A DNA stretch of 64,000 bases, from positions 49,231,852 through 49,295,851 of the forward strand of contig NC_061867.1 in the NCBI RefSeq assembly GCF_907164915.1. The letters run 5' to 3'. The notes below the pieces were generated by a model that was not told the origin of the DNA, made no database searches, and worked only from the letters and a program-made list of their open reading frames with translations. The first letter of the stretch is position 1. The number at the start of each line of letters is the position of its first letter. Below, in pieces: positions 25,371 to 37,357 of this stretch. Made by a program: the position numbers and the translations under genes. The DNA is from Impatiens glandulifera. Its lineage: Eukaryota; Streptophyta; Magnoliopsida; Ericales; Balsaminaceae.

Positions 25371-26302
25371 TTAAAAATAAAATTAAAAATGCTAGAGGTA
25401 TGTTTCTAACTTGCAACATAACAAAACAAATACAACTCTTTAACCAACTAGGCTACAAAGACTTTATATTTTATATTCAACACCAAATTTGATAAACGTG
25501 GGACGTTTTAATATTAATATAAGTTCAACTTTTTAACTAACTAATCTATATATATATATATATATATAATGATGCTTAATTTTTAAAGTGTCTGGATTGC
25601 CGGGTCGAGAGCTGTGGTTAATTTGGATATACTTGGGTCAGATTGTGGGTTGACCCGTTTTTAAATTTAAAACGGTTAAAAATAAAATTAAAAATGCTAG
25701 AGGTATGTTTCGAACTAGCAACCTAACAAAACAAGTACAACTCTTTAACCAACAAGGCTACAAAGACTTTATATTTTAAATTCAACACCAAATTTGATAA
25801 ACGCGAGATGTTTTAATATTAATATAAGTTCAACTTTTTAACTAACTAATCTATATATATATAATAATGCTTAGTTTTTAAAGTGTCCGGATTTCCGGGT
25901 CGAGAGCTGTGGTTAATTTGAATACTTGGGTCGGATTGTGGGTTGACCCGTTTTTAAATTTAAAACGGTTAAAAATAAAATTAAAAATGCTAGAGGTATG
26001 TTTTGAACTTGCAAACTAACAAAAACAAGTACAACTTTTTAACCAACTAGGCTATACAGACTTTATATTTTAAATTCAACACCAAATTTGATAAACGCGA
26101 GACGTTTTAATATTAATATAAGTTCAACTTTTTAACTAACTAATATATAATGATGTTGAATAAATGGATAATTGGGTCGGATTGTGGGTTGACTCAAGCA
26201 TAAACTTAAAACGGTTAAAAATAAAATAAAAAATGTTATCCGTAATTTTTTTTTACGATTTTTATATTATTACTCGTGCAAATGCACGTGCTAAATACTA
26301 GT
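25371..26302 (+). mobile_element. Helitron 1, 5'-truncated, made of tandem units
   Basis: Two ~290-bp tandem units (starts near 25568 and 25865), a partial unit before them, and a distinct 3' segment from 26149. The 3' end has the Helitron hallmark: the stem-loop CGTGC-AAAT-GCACG, then CTAGT at 26298-26302. The units are nearly the same as those of the complete copy at 61681-63016. The 5' TC end is missing, because the sequence joins the MULE upstream region in mid-unit. No Rep/helicase is encoded. The base after CTAGT is G rather than the usual T. Confidence 0.8.
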
Positions 26303-27067
26303 GATTAATAAAACTGCTAACCAAAGACCGATCATACACATTGAGCTGTAGTCACTCTCATCGGCGAAATTCGACTCCAATTGTCGTATCTGGTGTAACA
26401 ATTGTTTCTCCTTCATTCGAGTCTCCATCTTCTCAAACTCACATTCCTTCTCTTTAACCAATATTTCCTTTTGATCTAGCTTCAATTTCAAATCATCAAC
26501 AACCCGTTTTAGTTCATCTGTTTTCCGATACAATATGGCATTCTTCTTCTCCTCCTCCTCCTCTTTCAAATCGGTCTTCTGACTCAACCTTGAGATACGA
26601 TCAGCTTGCAACATGGTCAACTCTAAGACAAGGGTTGAGTTCTCAGTTTCCAGAGAAGCTTTAGACTTGAGGAGAGAGTCAATCGTTTGAATGAGCTTTA
26701 ATTCCCTTTCTTCAGCCAACTTCTCCGCCAGAGCTAGTTTCAGTTTCAAATCCTTCATTTGAGCCTCAACAACCATCTTTCTCAATTCTTCTAATTTCTT
26801 CTCAAACTCAACAATAAAACGGTCTACTTTCAGCTCCATACGAGCTTCTTTCCGATCAGTCCCCTCCGATTTCGAACGAGAAAGAAGAACATGCAACCTG
26901 GTCAACTCAGACACTAGGGCGGCATTAACATTTTGGGCCCGACTCAGATCCGATTCGAGACAGGATTTGGAGTTCACGAGAGAATCGAGCTGCCGGCGAT
27001 GCTCAACTGACTCGTGGAGGAAGAGGGTGTTTAGTGATTTAAGGATGCTCTCACTGTCGGAAGCCAT
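26291..27067 (-). CDS. Coiled-coil protein with C-terminal hydrophobic segment, family copy D
   Basis: Unknown function; the fullest member of the family (258 residues, no intron). It starts MASDSESIL at 27067. Two related blocks follow: residues about 25-105 (SLVNSKSCLESDL, then ELTRLHVLLSRS) and about 105-225 (SLLKSKASLETEN, then DELKRVVDDLKLKLDQK and KEKECEFEKMETRMKEKQ). This looks like an internal duplication. Long heptad patterns and E/K richness predict coiled coils. The C-terminal GLWLAVLLITSI suggests a tail anchor facing the cytosol. The last four codons (Thr-Ser-Ile-stop) are Helitron sequence, so the original end was replaced. A TATA-like box lies about 50 bp upstream. Confidence 0.75.
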   Translation of the reverse strand: MASDSESILKSLNTLFLHESVEHRRQLDSLVNSKSCLESDLSRAQNVNAALVSELTRLHVLLSRSKSEGTDRKEARMELKVDRFIVEFEKKLEELRKMVVEAQMKDLKLKLALAEKLAEERELKLIQTIDSLLKSKASLETENSTLVLELTMLQADRISRLSQKTDLKEEEEEKKNAILYRKTDELKRVVDDLKLKLDQKEILVKEKECEFEKMETRMKEKQLLHQIRQLESNFADESDYSSMCMIGLWLAVLLITSI

Positions 27068-27114
27068 TGAAGAATTAAGCTAGATAGATGTATCAGAAAC
27101 TGTGGTTTGGATTT

Positions 27115-27127
27115 GTTTATATACAGG
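27115..27127 (-). promoter_or_regulatory. TATA-like box of copy D
   Basis: The complement reads CCTGTATATAAAC about 50 bp upstream of the ATG at 27067. Position and sequence suit a plant core promoter. Confidence 0.45.
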
Positions 27128-29321
27128 GTGGTAAGAGTATTGGAATTTGGAAGGGGGTGATGGAAATTTGAAGGTTTTTTTTATTTATTATATTTTATTA
27201 GGAATGAGATTTAATTCAATTTTGAATTTTCAAGTGATCTTAATCATTCATAAATTGGCTTTAAATCCAGTAGTCATCACCAGCTGTCACCGTGTAACTT
27301 ATAAAGAAGAAGATGAAGAGCTTTTGCAAATATTTATTTTGGGTTAATTATAATCAACAATTATTTTGAAATTATTAAAAAAAAAATATGTCTTATCAAA
27401 TTTATAACATATAATATTTCAATCTTTGTATAAAAAATATGATATAATTATAAATGAATAAACTATTTAGATGTTAAAAATAACTATAAAATCATCTAAC
27501 TTTAAAACAATAAATATGTTTATTTTTGTTAACTCCAATTTTTTTAACTAAGTTTAATTTTTAATTTTTTTTAATAGTTTTTACAAGTTATATTTTAAAA
27601 CGATTATTTTAGTTTATAATAAATATCTTTTTTTTTTTAATTTTGTGTATCGTTTATGTAATAACTATATTAAATTGATTTTTTTATGTTATTATGTTTT
27701 TTAAGTAATTAAACGTATAATATCGATACCGTATCAAAATTATGGTATACCGAAATCAAGAGATAAATGTATGAATTTTTTGTATATCAAATTTAAGGTA
27801 AGATAAATGTAGTATGATTTTTTTGTATATTAAAATTTTCGGTAAAAATAAAACATTAAGGTATATTGGACCGACTCACCCCTTGTCATTATACTTATCT
27901 ACATAAAATGCTATTATTTGTATTAAATGTCGGTTTCAATTTTACAAAATCGAATATAATTTATTTATATGTGATATTATCACGCAATTTAAAAATGTAT
28001 TAATTTTCAACCAAATAATGAATTCCAATCAAATGAATATCTAACACAATCTTTGAACAACAAATATTTGTCAATAAAAATATGCTTAAAGTATGTTTCA
28101 TTGCGAAGAGGGTCCTTTGTAAAAATGAGTAAATTAAATAACTAACAATAATAATTTAATAAATGATGCTGCAATTGGTTTAAAAAAAATCCATATATGT
28201 ACTAATAGTTTGAGCATACAAACATTCAATTTAACGACACAATGACTATTTAAATTCGAAATTTAAATCATTTTTATTAAACGGGATTGTACTTTGAATT
28301 GTATCCTATACGGTTCGAACTCTCACAATTTTAACTATTTGAATCATTTTTTTACAAACAAATGTACGTTCACATTTTTTACATTAACGTAATATTTGTT
28401 TTCTTATTTAATTTATGACATTTATTTAGAAAATAACAATTATTTCGTTATTAAATTTTTTCTATTCATTTAATACCTTACATATATTTTAAAATATTTA
28501 AACTGCAATTTACAAATTAAAAAGCGTGTATCTAAAAAAAAGTTATCTTAAAATACAAATATGTCTAAATTTATAAACAGGTAAACGAAGTTATACTGTT
28601 ATAATATTTTTTTAAAAATCAATAGAAAACCTATCTATTTTCGAATTTTCTAAAATATTTCTTCAAATCACACATTTATAGTTACCAAAAATACATTCAA
28701 CAAACTAGAATTCAAAAGTTCAAAAGAATACTAAATTAAAAAAATACTTTTGTGCATATTTTATTTACAAATATAATAAATTAATTAGAAAAAAAATGAT
28801 ACATTAGAATAAATACATTCATTATGTCTGTGTAATTGTAATAGTTGACATCATAATTAGTTATATTTCTTGAATTTGGAAAATATATGACCTAAATAAT
28901 CTATTTCTTATATTTATTTTATTAATTACAAATATCAATAATATCTCATAACCATTAATATTACTCAATCTAAAATTTAGATTATAATTAACCATTATGA
29001 TATTTATGGTCAAATTTAAGCAGTTAACCATTAATTTTTAAGTAACTTATATTGTTTTTTTGAATATTGCTAAAATCGATTATTTAATTAATGACTAAAT
29101 ATATTTATCAATAAGAATTTATAAAAGAATTCCCAAAATAACAAAATTAGTCAAATTATATAATTAATATCGTGGTTATATACCTTTCACAGAGTTTAAA
29201 AAAAAATTATATTAAGTACAATTTATTCTACTATATATAATCAAGTCATTTACCCATAGAGTCATATAAAATGTTCCATATATTGCGACATAGTGAGAAT
29301 AGTGGAAGAGAGACAGATAGG

Positions 29322-29823
29322 ATGACAATGTTCAATAGAATTGTACTTGTACTTATTTTGATACATATTTCCGATGATAAATTTATAAATGCAATGCCTT
29401 TTCGTACTTGTCTTGAAAATTGTTTAGGAGGGTGTGTTACTCCTAATACTAGAAAGATGGCTATTTGTGGTGCATTATGCATTCCAAAATGTATTATAGG
29501 CAGACCTCCAAACCTAATGGAAGTAGTTGATAGTTGCAATATTAAGTGTACTGTCGATAAATGCGTTCAATTCATTGAAGGTACGTTGATCTATATATTG
29601 TTGATTACTATTTAATGTGTTAGAGTTGCATAAAATCTTAATTATGTTTATAATTATTGATTAGTTTATTATAAATTTATTTAACTTTTGATCAAATCAA
29701 TACTTGTTATTAATATGACTTTTGATCAAATCAATACTTGTTATTAATATGATTTTTATGCTTTTATTTACAGACGTGAATGAAGTAGAGAAATGTGTGA
29801 TTGCATGTGGAGAGAAGTGTTGA
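29322..29823 (+). CDS. Thionin-like secreted cysteine-rich peptide, copy 1
   Basis: Two exons: 29322-29580 and 29774-29823, joined across a GT-AG intron (29581-29773). The ATG at 29322 is preferred over the in-frame one at 29271, because a TATA box (CTATATATAA, about 29230) lies only about 35 bp before the latter. The product is about 102 residues: a hydrophobic N-terminal signal ending about residue 24, then a cysteine-rich domain with C-x3-C-x3-C, C-x3-C-x3-C, C-x3-C-x4-C and C-x3-C-x3-C pairs. This spacing is that of the plant thionin-like family, thought to act in defence or reproduction outside the cell; the activity of this copy is unknown. The reading frame is intact. Confidence 0.8.
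29684..29751 (+). repeat. 34-bp tandem duplication in the thionin-like intron
   Basis: Two copies of a 34-bp unit starting ACTTTTGATCAAATC (29684 and 29718). The intron of copy 2 has only one, so the duplication arose after the gene duplication or was lost in copy 2. Confidence 0.9.
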
Positions 29824-30747
29824 GACATAAAAATGGATGAATTTTGAAGTAAATTCAATTTGAGTTAGCAATTGAGTATTTTATTAGTCAAATTTCTTAT
29901 AATCGTATTGATTTATATACGTAGAATTATTTTCTACATTTTTAATATTTCATCTTTTTTATAAATTGTTACTCTTAAATTAAAGTCAAATATATTTATT
30001 AAATTGATTTAAAACATTGAAACAATTCTAATATGTATTATAATTCATATTATTTCATTTTTAAAGTTTAATGATATTAATAAATAATTATAATTAATAC
30101 AAATAAAATACATATATCAAGTTTTAAATATATATACCAAATTTTTAACAATAACACATAATTAATAAAATAAAATAAAAAATCATTCAATAAATCTTGT
30201 TTACGCTACAAATAAAATACCTATTGACATATTTTTATTTAAAATTAAATACTAACTTTAAAAATTAGAACATTATAAGCAACACTTATAAAATTTAAGC
30301 AAGAATCTACATCGAATTTTAAATATAATCCATTTTTTCATTAAATGTCACTATATTTTTCATTTGATATATTTATTGTTGCTAAAAATCTAGTGAAAAT
30401 GTTTTCTTTATGGTATGAAGAATTTAGTCAAGAGTTTCAATATGTTGCTATATATATTCATGGAAATTTTGTTGCAAGTAAATCGTTTTTAGTATTAATT
30501 TATGTCAATATTTATTATTTATATATGATTAAAAACCTTTTTGATTTCACTCTATCGTATTCATTTTAATCTTGATGACAATAAATATGTTTATTTTTGT
30601 TAATTACAATTTTTTTTAACTAAGTTTAATTTTTAATTTTTTTTGGTTAGTTTTTACAAGTTATATTTTAAAACGATTATTTTAATTTATGATAAATATC
30701 TTTTTTTTTAGTTTTGTGAATCATGTATGTAATAACTATATTAAATT

Positions 30748-30940
30748 GAATTTTAATATATTATATAATTTACGTTTTTAGCATTTTATCTTTTATTCAG
30801 AATGTTACGACTTCAAAATCATTATAGGCCTGTCTAGAATGATCTCTTAAACTCGTGTTTTTTTTTTTTTTTTTTTTTTTTTTTTCCATTTTTGGGAATT
30901 TTTAATGAAATGACGCCTAAGTCTTTTTCCCCCCAAAAAA
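30748..30940 (+). mobile_element. Very short LINE 3' fragment
   Basis: A 193-bp insert with a T run (about 30861-30885) and the family 3' end AATGAAATGACGCCTAAG. It is flanked by the direct repeat ACTATATTAAATT (30735-30747 and 30941-30953). Unit 1 has this sequence once near 27666, the empty site. Confidence 0.85.
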
Positions 30941-32887
30941 ACTATATTAAATTTAATTTTTTTAAGTTAATATGTTTTTTAGGTATCAAAAGTATAATAT
31001 CGATACCGTACCGAAATTATGGTATACCGAAATCAAGATAAGATAAATGTATGAATTTTTTTTATACTAAAATCTTCTGTAAGAATAAAACATTAAGGTA
31101 TATTGGACCGACCCACCCCTTGTCATAATACTATATTTACCTGAAATGCTATTATTTGTATTAAATATCAGTTTCAATTTTACAAAACGGAATATAATTG
31201 ATTTAAATGTGATATTATCAAGCAATTTAAAAATGTATTAATTTCCAACCAAATAATGAATTCCAATCAAATGAATATCTAACATAATCTTTGGACAACA
31301 AATATTTGTCAATAAAAATATGCTTAAAGTATGTTTTATTACGAAGAGGCTCCTTTGTAAAAATGAGTAAATTAAATAATTGTCAATAATAAATTAATAA
31401 ATGATGCTACAATTGATTTAAAAAAATGCATATTTGTACTAATAGTTTGAGCATACAAACATGCAATTTAACGTCACAATGGCTATTTAAACTCGAAATT
31501 TAAATCATTTTTATTAAACGGGCATGTAATTTGAATTGTGTCATACGATTTGAAATCTCACTATTTTAACTATTTGAGTCATTTTTTACAAACAAATGTA
31601 CGTGCACATATTATACATTAAAGGTATATTTGTTTTCTCATTTATTTTATGACATTTATTTAGATATATTAATTACTTCGTATTTAACTTTTTTTCTATT
31701 TATTTGATAAATTTCCTTTTATTTTTATAAACATTTAAACTGCAATTGACAAATTAAAAAGCATGTATCTAAAAGAAATAGTTATCTTAAAACACAAATA
31801 TGTCTAAAATTAGAAACAGGTAAACGAATTTATATCGTTATAATTTTTAAAAATCAATAGAAAACACATATATTTTCGAATTTTCAAAAATATTTCTTCA
31901 AATCACAAATTTTTAGTCACCAAAAATACATTCGACAAAGTAGAATTCAAAAGTTTCAAAAGAATATTAAATATTAAAAAAATACTTGAGTAAATATTTT
32001 ATTTACAAATATAATAAATTAATTAGAAAAAATGATACATTAGAATAAATACACACATTTTGTCCGTGTAATTGTAATAGTTCGAATAATATATAACACA
32101 ATTCAAATTTCAAATCTCATTTTATAAAAATGACATAGGTTTGATACTCAAATAACAATTTACCATAACAACTTACATTTTTATTCACTTTTTCAAACTA
32201 CCCACCTTAATAAGTGGTAATATGTTTGACATTGATAAAATTATCGATATTTTTGGTATATTAAAAATAACGTACCTTAAATTATTGAAAATTTTAATTT
32301 TTTAATAAAACCAAAAAATTTATAAAGTGTGGTACCGATACGGAAATTATATATATATATTTTTTCTAATTCGCTTGAATAAAGAATAAATTTCATAGTA
32401 CACAAATATTAGGCTAATATCAACGTAATTAGTTATATTTCTGTAATTTAGAAAATGTATGACCTAAATAATCTATTTCATATATTTATTTTAATAATTT
32501 ACAAATATTAATAATATCTCATAACCATTAATATTACTCAATCTAAAATTTACTTTATAATTAACCATTATGATTTTTATGGTTAAATCTAAGGACTCAA
32601 CCTTTATTTTTTAAGTAACTTATATTGTTTTATGAATATTACTAAAATCATTATTTAATTAATGAATAAAAATATTTATCAATAAGAATATATAAAAGAA
32701 TTCCCAAAATAATAAAATTAGTCAAATTATATAATTAATATCATGATTATATACCTTTCATAGAGTTAAAAAAAAAATTAAGTACAATTTATTCTACTAT
32801 ATATAATCAAGTCATTTACCCATAGAGTCATATAAATTGTTCCATATATTGCAACATAGTGAGAGTAGTGGAAGAGGGACCAATATG

Positions 32888-33303
32888 ATGACAATGTTCA
32901 ATAGAATTGTACTTGTACTTACTTTGATACATATTTCGATGATAAATTTATAAACGCAATGCCTTTTCGTACCTGTCTTGAAAATTATTTAGTATGGTGT
33001 GTTACTCCTAACACTAGAAAGATGGCTATTTGTGGTGCATTATGCATTCCCAAATGTATGATAGCCAGACCACCAACCCTAATGAAAGTAGTTGATGGTT
33101 GCAATATTAAGTGTTCTGTCGATAAATGCGTTCAATTTATTGAAGGTACGTTTACCGATATATTATTGATTAGTTTATTATAAACTTATTTAACATTTGA
33201 TAAAATAAATACTTGTTATTAATATGTTTTTTTACTTTTATTTACAGACGTAGATGAAGTAGAGCAATGTGTGATTGAATGTGGAGAGAAGTTTCGATGC
33301 TGA
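32888..33303 (+). pseudogene. Thionin-like peptide, copy 2, frameshifted
   Basis: Same layout as copy 1: TATA box near 32794, exon 1 32888-33145, intron 33146-33247, exon 2 33248-33303. A one-base deletion between the signal region and the cysteine domain (TTTCGATG where copy 1 has TTTCCGATG) leads to an early stop. The cysteine domain stays open in another frame from an ATG at 32959. One cysteine of the first motif is Tyr, and the last cysteine motif is altered. It is probably inactive; no secreted product is expected. Confidence 0.8.
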
Positions 33304-33725
33304 GGCATAAAGATAGATGAATTTTGAAGTAAATTCAATTTGAGTTAGAAAATGAGTATTTTATTAGTCAAATTTCTTATAATTGTATTGATTTATATCC
33401 GCAGAAACATTTTCTACATTTTCAATATTTCATCTTTTTTTTATAAATTATTACGCTTAAATTAAAGTCAAATATATTTATTAAACTGAATTAAGAACAA
33501 TGAAACAATTCTAATATGTGTTATAATTCATGATTTTTCATTTTTAAAGTTTAATGATATGAATAAATAATTATAATTAATACAAATAAATACATGTATC
33601 AAGTTTTTAAATATATATATCAACTTTTTTAACAGTCACATATAATTAATAAAATAATTTAAAAAATCATTCAATAAATTGAGTTTACGCTACAAGTAAA
33701 AATCCTATTGACATATTTTTATTTT

Positions 33726-35416
33726 TGGAAAAACGACTTATCGTCATTTTATTAAAAATTTTAAAAAATGAGAAAAAAAAACCCACGGCTTTAAATGATC
33801 ATTTTAGACAGGCCTAGAATGATTTTGAAGTCGTAACATTCTGAGTAAAAGCTAAAAAGCTAAAAACGTAAATGAATTATCTGATTATAATGCTTTAAAT
33901 TCTAGTGAGTTTAAAAAACGGTAAATTCTAGTTCCTACAGATATTCCAGTTCTTCTCCGTGCTTGGAATTCTTATCCACGTTCCTACGAGGGCGCTGCAA
34001 TCCGATACAATATCTTTCCATAACTCTTCAATGCTTTTGCGGGTTCTGTCATATACCCTTGCATTCCGTTCTTGTCAAATGTTATACACCACTACTCCAA
34101 AGCCGCACTTGAACACGCTTGTTGCAAATCTATTTCCCTTCGCTTTGAGTAGTGATGCATCTTTGATTTCATTCCATTCGCTTGAGAAACTGATCAGCTC
34201 TAGGCTTTTATAGAATCTGTCCCAAACCTCTGAAGCAATACATCAACTCCCGAATAGGTGATATATGGTTTCTTCATTTACTCTACATAGAAGACAGTTC
34301 GTATCCGGGATGCTCATATACTTTCTGATACGATCACGAGTGTTGAGTCTTTCCTAGAAGGCGAGCCATAGGATGAACTGGTGTCTAGGGATAATCTTCG
34401 TTGACCTTACAAGAGAAGCCCATTCTACTTTTTGTGCTTTTTCTTGGGTTACCTCCCATATTTTCTTCGATACCAGCTTCCCATTGTCCTCAGCTTTCCA
34501 TTCATGAATATCAGGTCTATCGTGTAGTTGTATGTTACTTATATGATCAAGTATCCTCTGTCCTTCTAGATTTTTACTCAGGAGTGAGTCTCAATTTTCG
34601 TCTTTAATGTCTCTGATTTTCGCTTCTGTGTAGTCCCTTCTGATGCAGGTATTTTGAAACTCCTCCTTGTAGATGATAGGCTGGTTTTCGAACCAGGGGT
34701 CGTGCCAGAATAGAGTGCCTTTCCCGTCCTTTAGTCGGATGTCATAAAGATCTGCAATATCGCTTCTTAGTTTAAGAAATTTTTTTAGAGACCAGCTCAT
34801 ACCTTCATGAATTTTGCAGGTCTAGATGCTGGTTTCGTATTTCATAAACCTCGTATGCACTCATTTGATCCATATTGACTCCTAATTGCGCTCTAAAGCC
34901 CACAGATGCTTAAAGGTGATAGCCTTGTTCCACTCGATACAGTTCTTCAAGCCGATGCCTCCCCCGTCCTTCGGTTTGCAGAGAGCGGTCCAATTGACTT
35001 TTTTCCTCCTCTTCCGCTACTGCTCCAGATAAAGTTTCTCATCAGTGTACCGAGCTCCTTCATTACCTTCTTCGGAATGACCATTTGCTGCGCCTAGTAG
35101 CCAACTATGCTTATGACCACTGTTTTGATAAGTTTGATCCTCCCTGCATAAGAAAGTTTTTTCGCTGCCCAACCAGATATCGTATTTTTTACCTTTTCAA
35201 TCAGCAGCTTGTAGTGTGAGATCTCGATCTACTTCGCGGTTAACGGAATTCTTAAGTACCTTACGGGAAAACTTCCTTCATTGATGCCTATAATGTTGAA
35301 GATGTTCTGCTTCGTTTCGTCATTTACGCCTCCATAAAATGCCACACTTTTTCTTTCATTAATAGTTAAACCCGTAACCTCCTCTTCTTACCTTTTCAAG
35401 AGTTTAAGCTTTGGAG
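33726..35416 (-). mobile_element. 5'-truncated LINE
   Basis: 1691 bp on the minus strand, flanked by the 13-bp direct repeat ATATTTTTATTTT (33713-33725 and 35417-35429). Unit 1 has the empty site near 30228. The complement encodes the end of RT (GWAAKKLSYAGRI near 35150), the stretch GRGGKK-VNW and CKPKDGGGIGLKNC (about 34915-35010), and zf-RVT with FWHDPWFEN (about 34685-34710). It has several stops. The family 3' signature near 33740-33765 matches the LINE at 2790-5193. Confidence 0.9.
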
Positions 35417-35789
35417 ATATTTTTATTTTAAATTAAACACTAACATTAAAAATTAGAAAATTATAAGCAACATTAATAAAATTTAAGCAAGAATCCACAG
35501 CGAATTTTAAATAAAATCAAATTTTCAATTAAATGTCACTATATTTTTCATTTTATATATTTATTGTTGCTAAAAAATCTGTGAAATTGTTTTCTTTATA
35601 ATATCTATGGTTGGTTTAGATGAAGAATTTGGCCAAGAGTTTTAATATGTTGCTATATGTATATTGATGGAAATTTTGTTTCAAGCATATCGTTTTTAGT
35701 ATTAATTTATGTCAAACTTTTATTATTTATATATGATTAAAAATCGTTATGAATTTCACTCTCTCGTATCCACTTTAATCTAACTTGAA

Positions 35790-36626
35790 GACAATACCAA
35801 TATTTATTTTTTTTAGCTCTAATATTTTTAACTAACTTTAAATTTTAATTTTTGCTAGTTTTTATAAGTTGAATTTTAAAACGAATATTTAAGTTTATGC
35901 TAAATATCTTTTTTTAGTTTTGTGTATCATTTATGTAGTAACTATATTAAATTAAATTTCATAAGTGAATATGTTTTTTTAGATATTAAAGGTATAATAT
36001 CGATACCGTAACGAAATTATGTTATACCGAAATCAAAGCAAGGTAAATGTATGAATTTTTGTATATCAAATTTAAGGTATACCGAAATCAAGGTAAAAAA
36101 AATGTATGAATTTATTATATATTGAAATCTTTGGTAAGATATAAAGTATAAATAAAACATTAAAGTATATTTTAACGACTCACCCCTTGTCATGATACTA
36201 TATCTACATGAAATGCTATTTTTTGTATCAAATGTCGGTTTCAATTTTACAAAACCGAATATAATTGAGTTATATGTGATATTATCAAGCAATTTAAAAA
36301 TGTATTAATTTCCAACCAAATAATGAATCCCAATCAAATGAATATCTAACCCAATCTTTGGACAACAAATATTTGTCAATAAAAATATGCTTAAAGTATG
36401 TTTCATTGCGAAGAGGCTCCTTTGTAAAAATGAGTAAATTAAATAACTAAATAATAAATTAATAAATTAATAAATGATGCTGCAATTGGTTTAAAAAAAA
36501 TTCATATTTGTACTAATAGTTTGAGCATACAAACATTCAATTTAACGACATAAAGACTATTTAAACTCGAAATTTAAATCATTTTATTAAACGGGCTTGT
36601 ACTTTGAATTGTATCTTATACGGTTC
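35790..36626 (+). repeat. Tandem duplication unit 3, partial
   Basis: Matches the first 0.8 kb of units 1 and 2 and stops after ACGGTTCGAA near 36626. It has no thionin-like gene. Confidence 0.8.
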
Positions 36627-36885
36627 GAAACCTGCCCGGTCCGGTTTACCAACATCAGCGACACCCATCATAGATTAATCGGTTTACCTAAAATTACAAG
36701 AGTTAATATATAAAGAAATATATATATATATATATAATAATATGACAAAATCTTCATATAAAAGTAATTATATATATATATATATATGATTGGAGATAAA
36801 ATACACAAATTAAATATGATAGATAAAAATTTATAGGTATATATAATATGAGAGAAAATAAAATATAATATTAGTAGGAAGGAAA

Positions 36886-36949
<64 letters not shown>

Positions 36950-37357
36950 ATTTTAGGTAAGAGAAATATTTAATATTGGTTTTTAAAATATTTATTTTTG
37001 AAATAAATAAAAATATATATAATTTTTTATTTTATTATAAAATTATAAAATTTATTTGTGAGACACTATGGAAAAAAATTATTTTTATATATATATATAT
37101 TAGGAGAGAGAAAATAAAATATAAATTAATTATTAATTGAGACTTTTGATAGAAACTGTCCCTACTTCAAATCTTCCAAAGGTTTATTTTAACAATAATC
37201 TTATTGTCATTTTATGTTGAAATCAATGGAAAAAACAGAAATCATTATTTGCTTGAACAGAAATCATTATTTGCTTGATAAATCAAAGTTCTTAAGTTCA
37301 ATGTATTAACTTGGTCTAAATAGGAATAATAATGGTGTTTATGAAACTGAAAATTTT
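36627..37357. other. AT-rich spacer with (TA)n tracts
   Basis: A (TA)n tract at 36890-36947 and shorter ones nearby. No WD40-coding sequence follows the TOPLESS-like gene here. Confidence 0.7.

Larger units (their letters stand above)
27508..30577 (+). repeat. Tandem duplication unit 1 (thionin-like gene inside)
   Basis: The sequence from ACAATAAATATG at about 27508 is repeated from about 30577 and again from about 35790. Unit 1 is about 3.07 kb, free of the LINE insertions seen in unit 2, and has the intact thionin-like gene. Its 27508-29230 part is AT-rich spacer with no gene. Confidence 0.85.
30578..35790 (+). repeat. Tandem duplication unit 2 (with two LINE insertions)
   Basis: Collinear with unit 1, including the thionin-like gene and flanks, but carrying LINE inserts at 30748-30940 and 33726-35416. 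Without them its length (about 3.3 kb) is close to unit 1. Non-LINE parts are AT-rich spacer without genes. Confidence 0.85.

Noticed and set aside
25371..26302. Tandem ~290-bp units as a satellite or CRISPR-like array
   Set aside because: The stem-loop and CTAGT end, and the complete copy at 61681-63016 with Helitron ends, explain them as Helitron internal units.
30861..30886. Long T tract as a Pol III terminator or retrogene tail
   Set aside because: It lies inside the LINE stub, before the family 3' end, so it is an internal tract of the LINE.
36017..36292. 91-codon minus-strand frame
   Set aside because: It lies in duplication unit 3 spacer, is not open in units 1 and 2, and has no family features.
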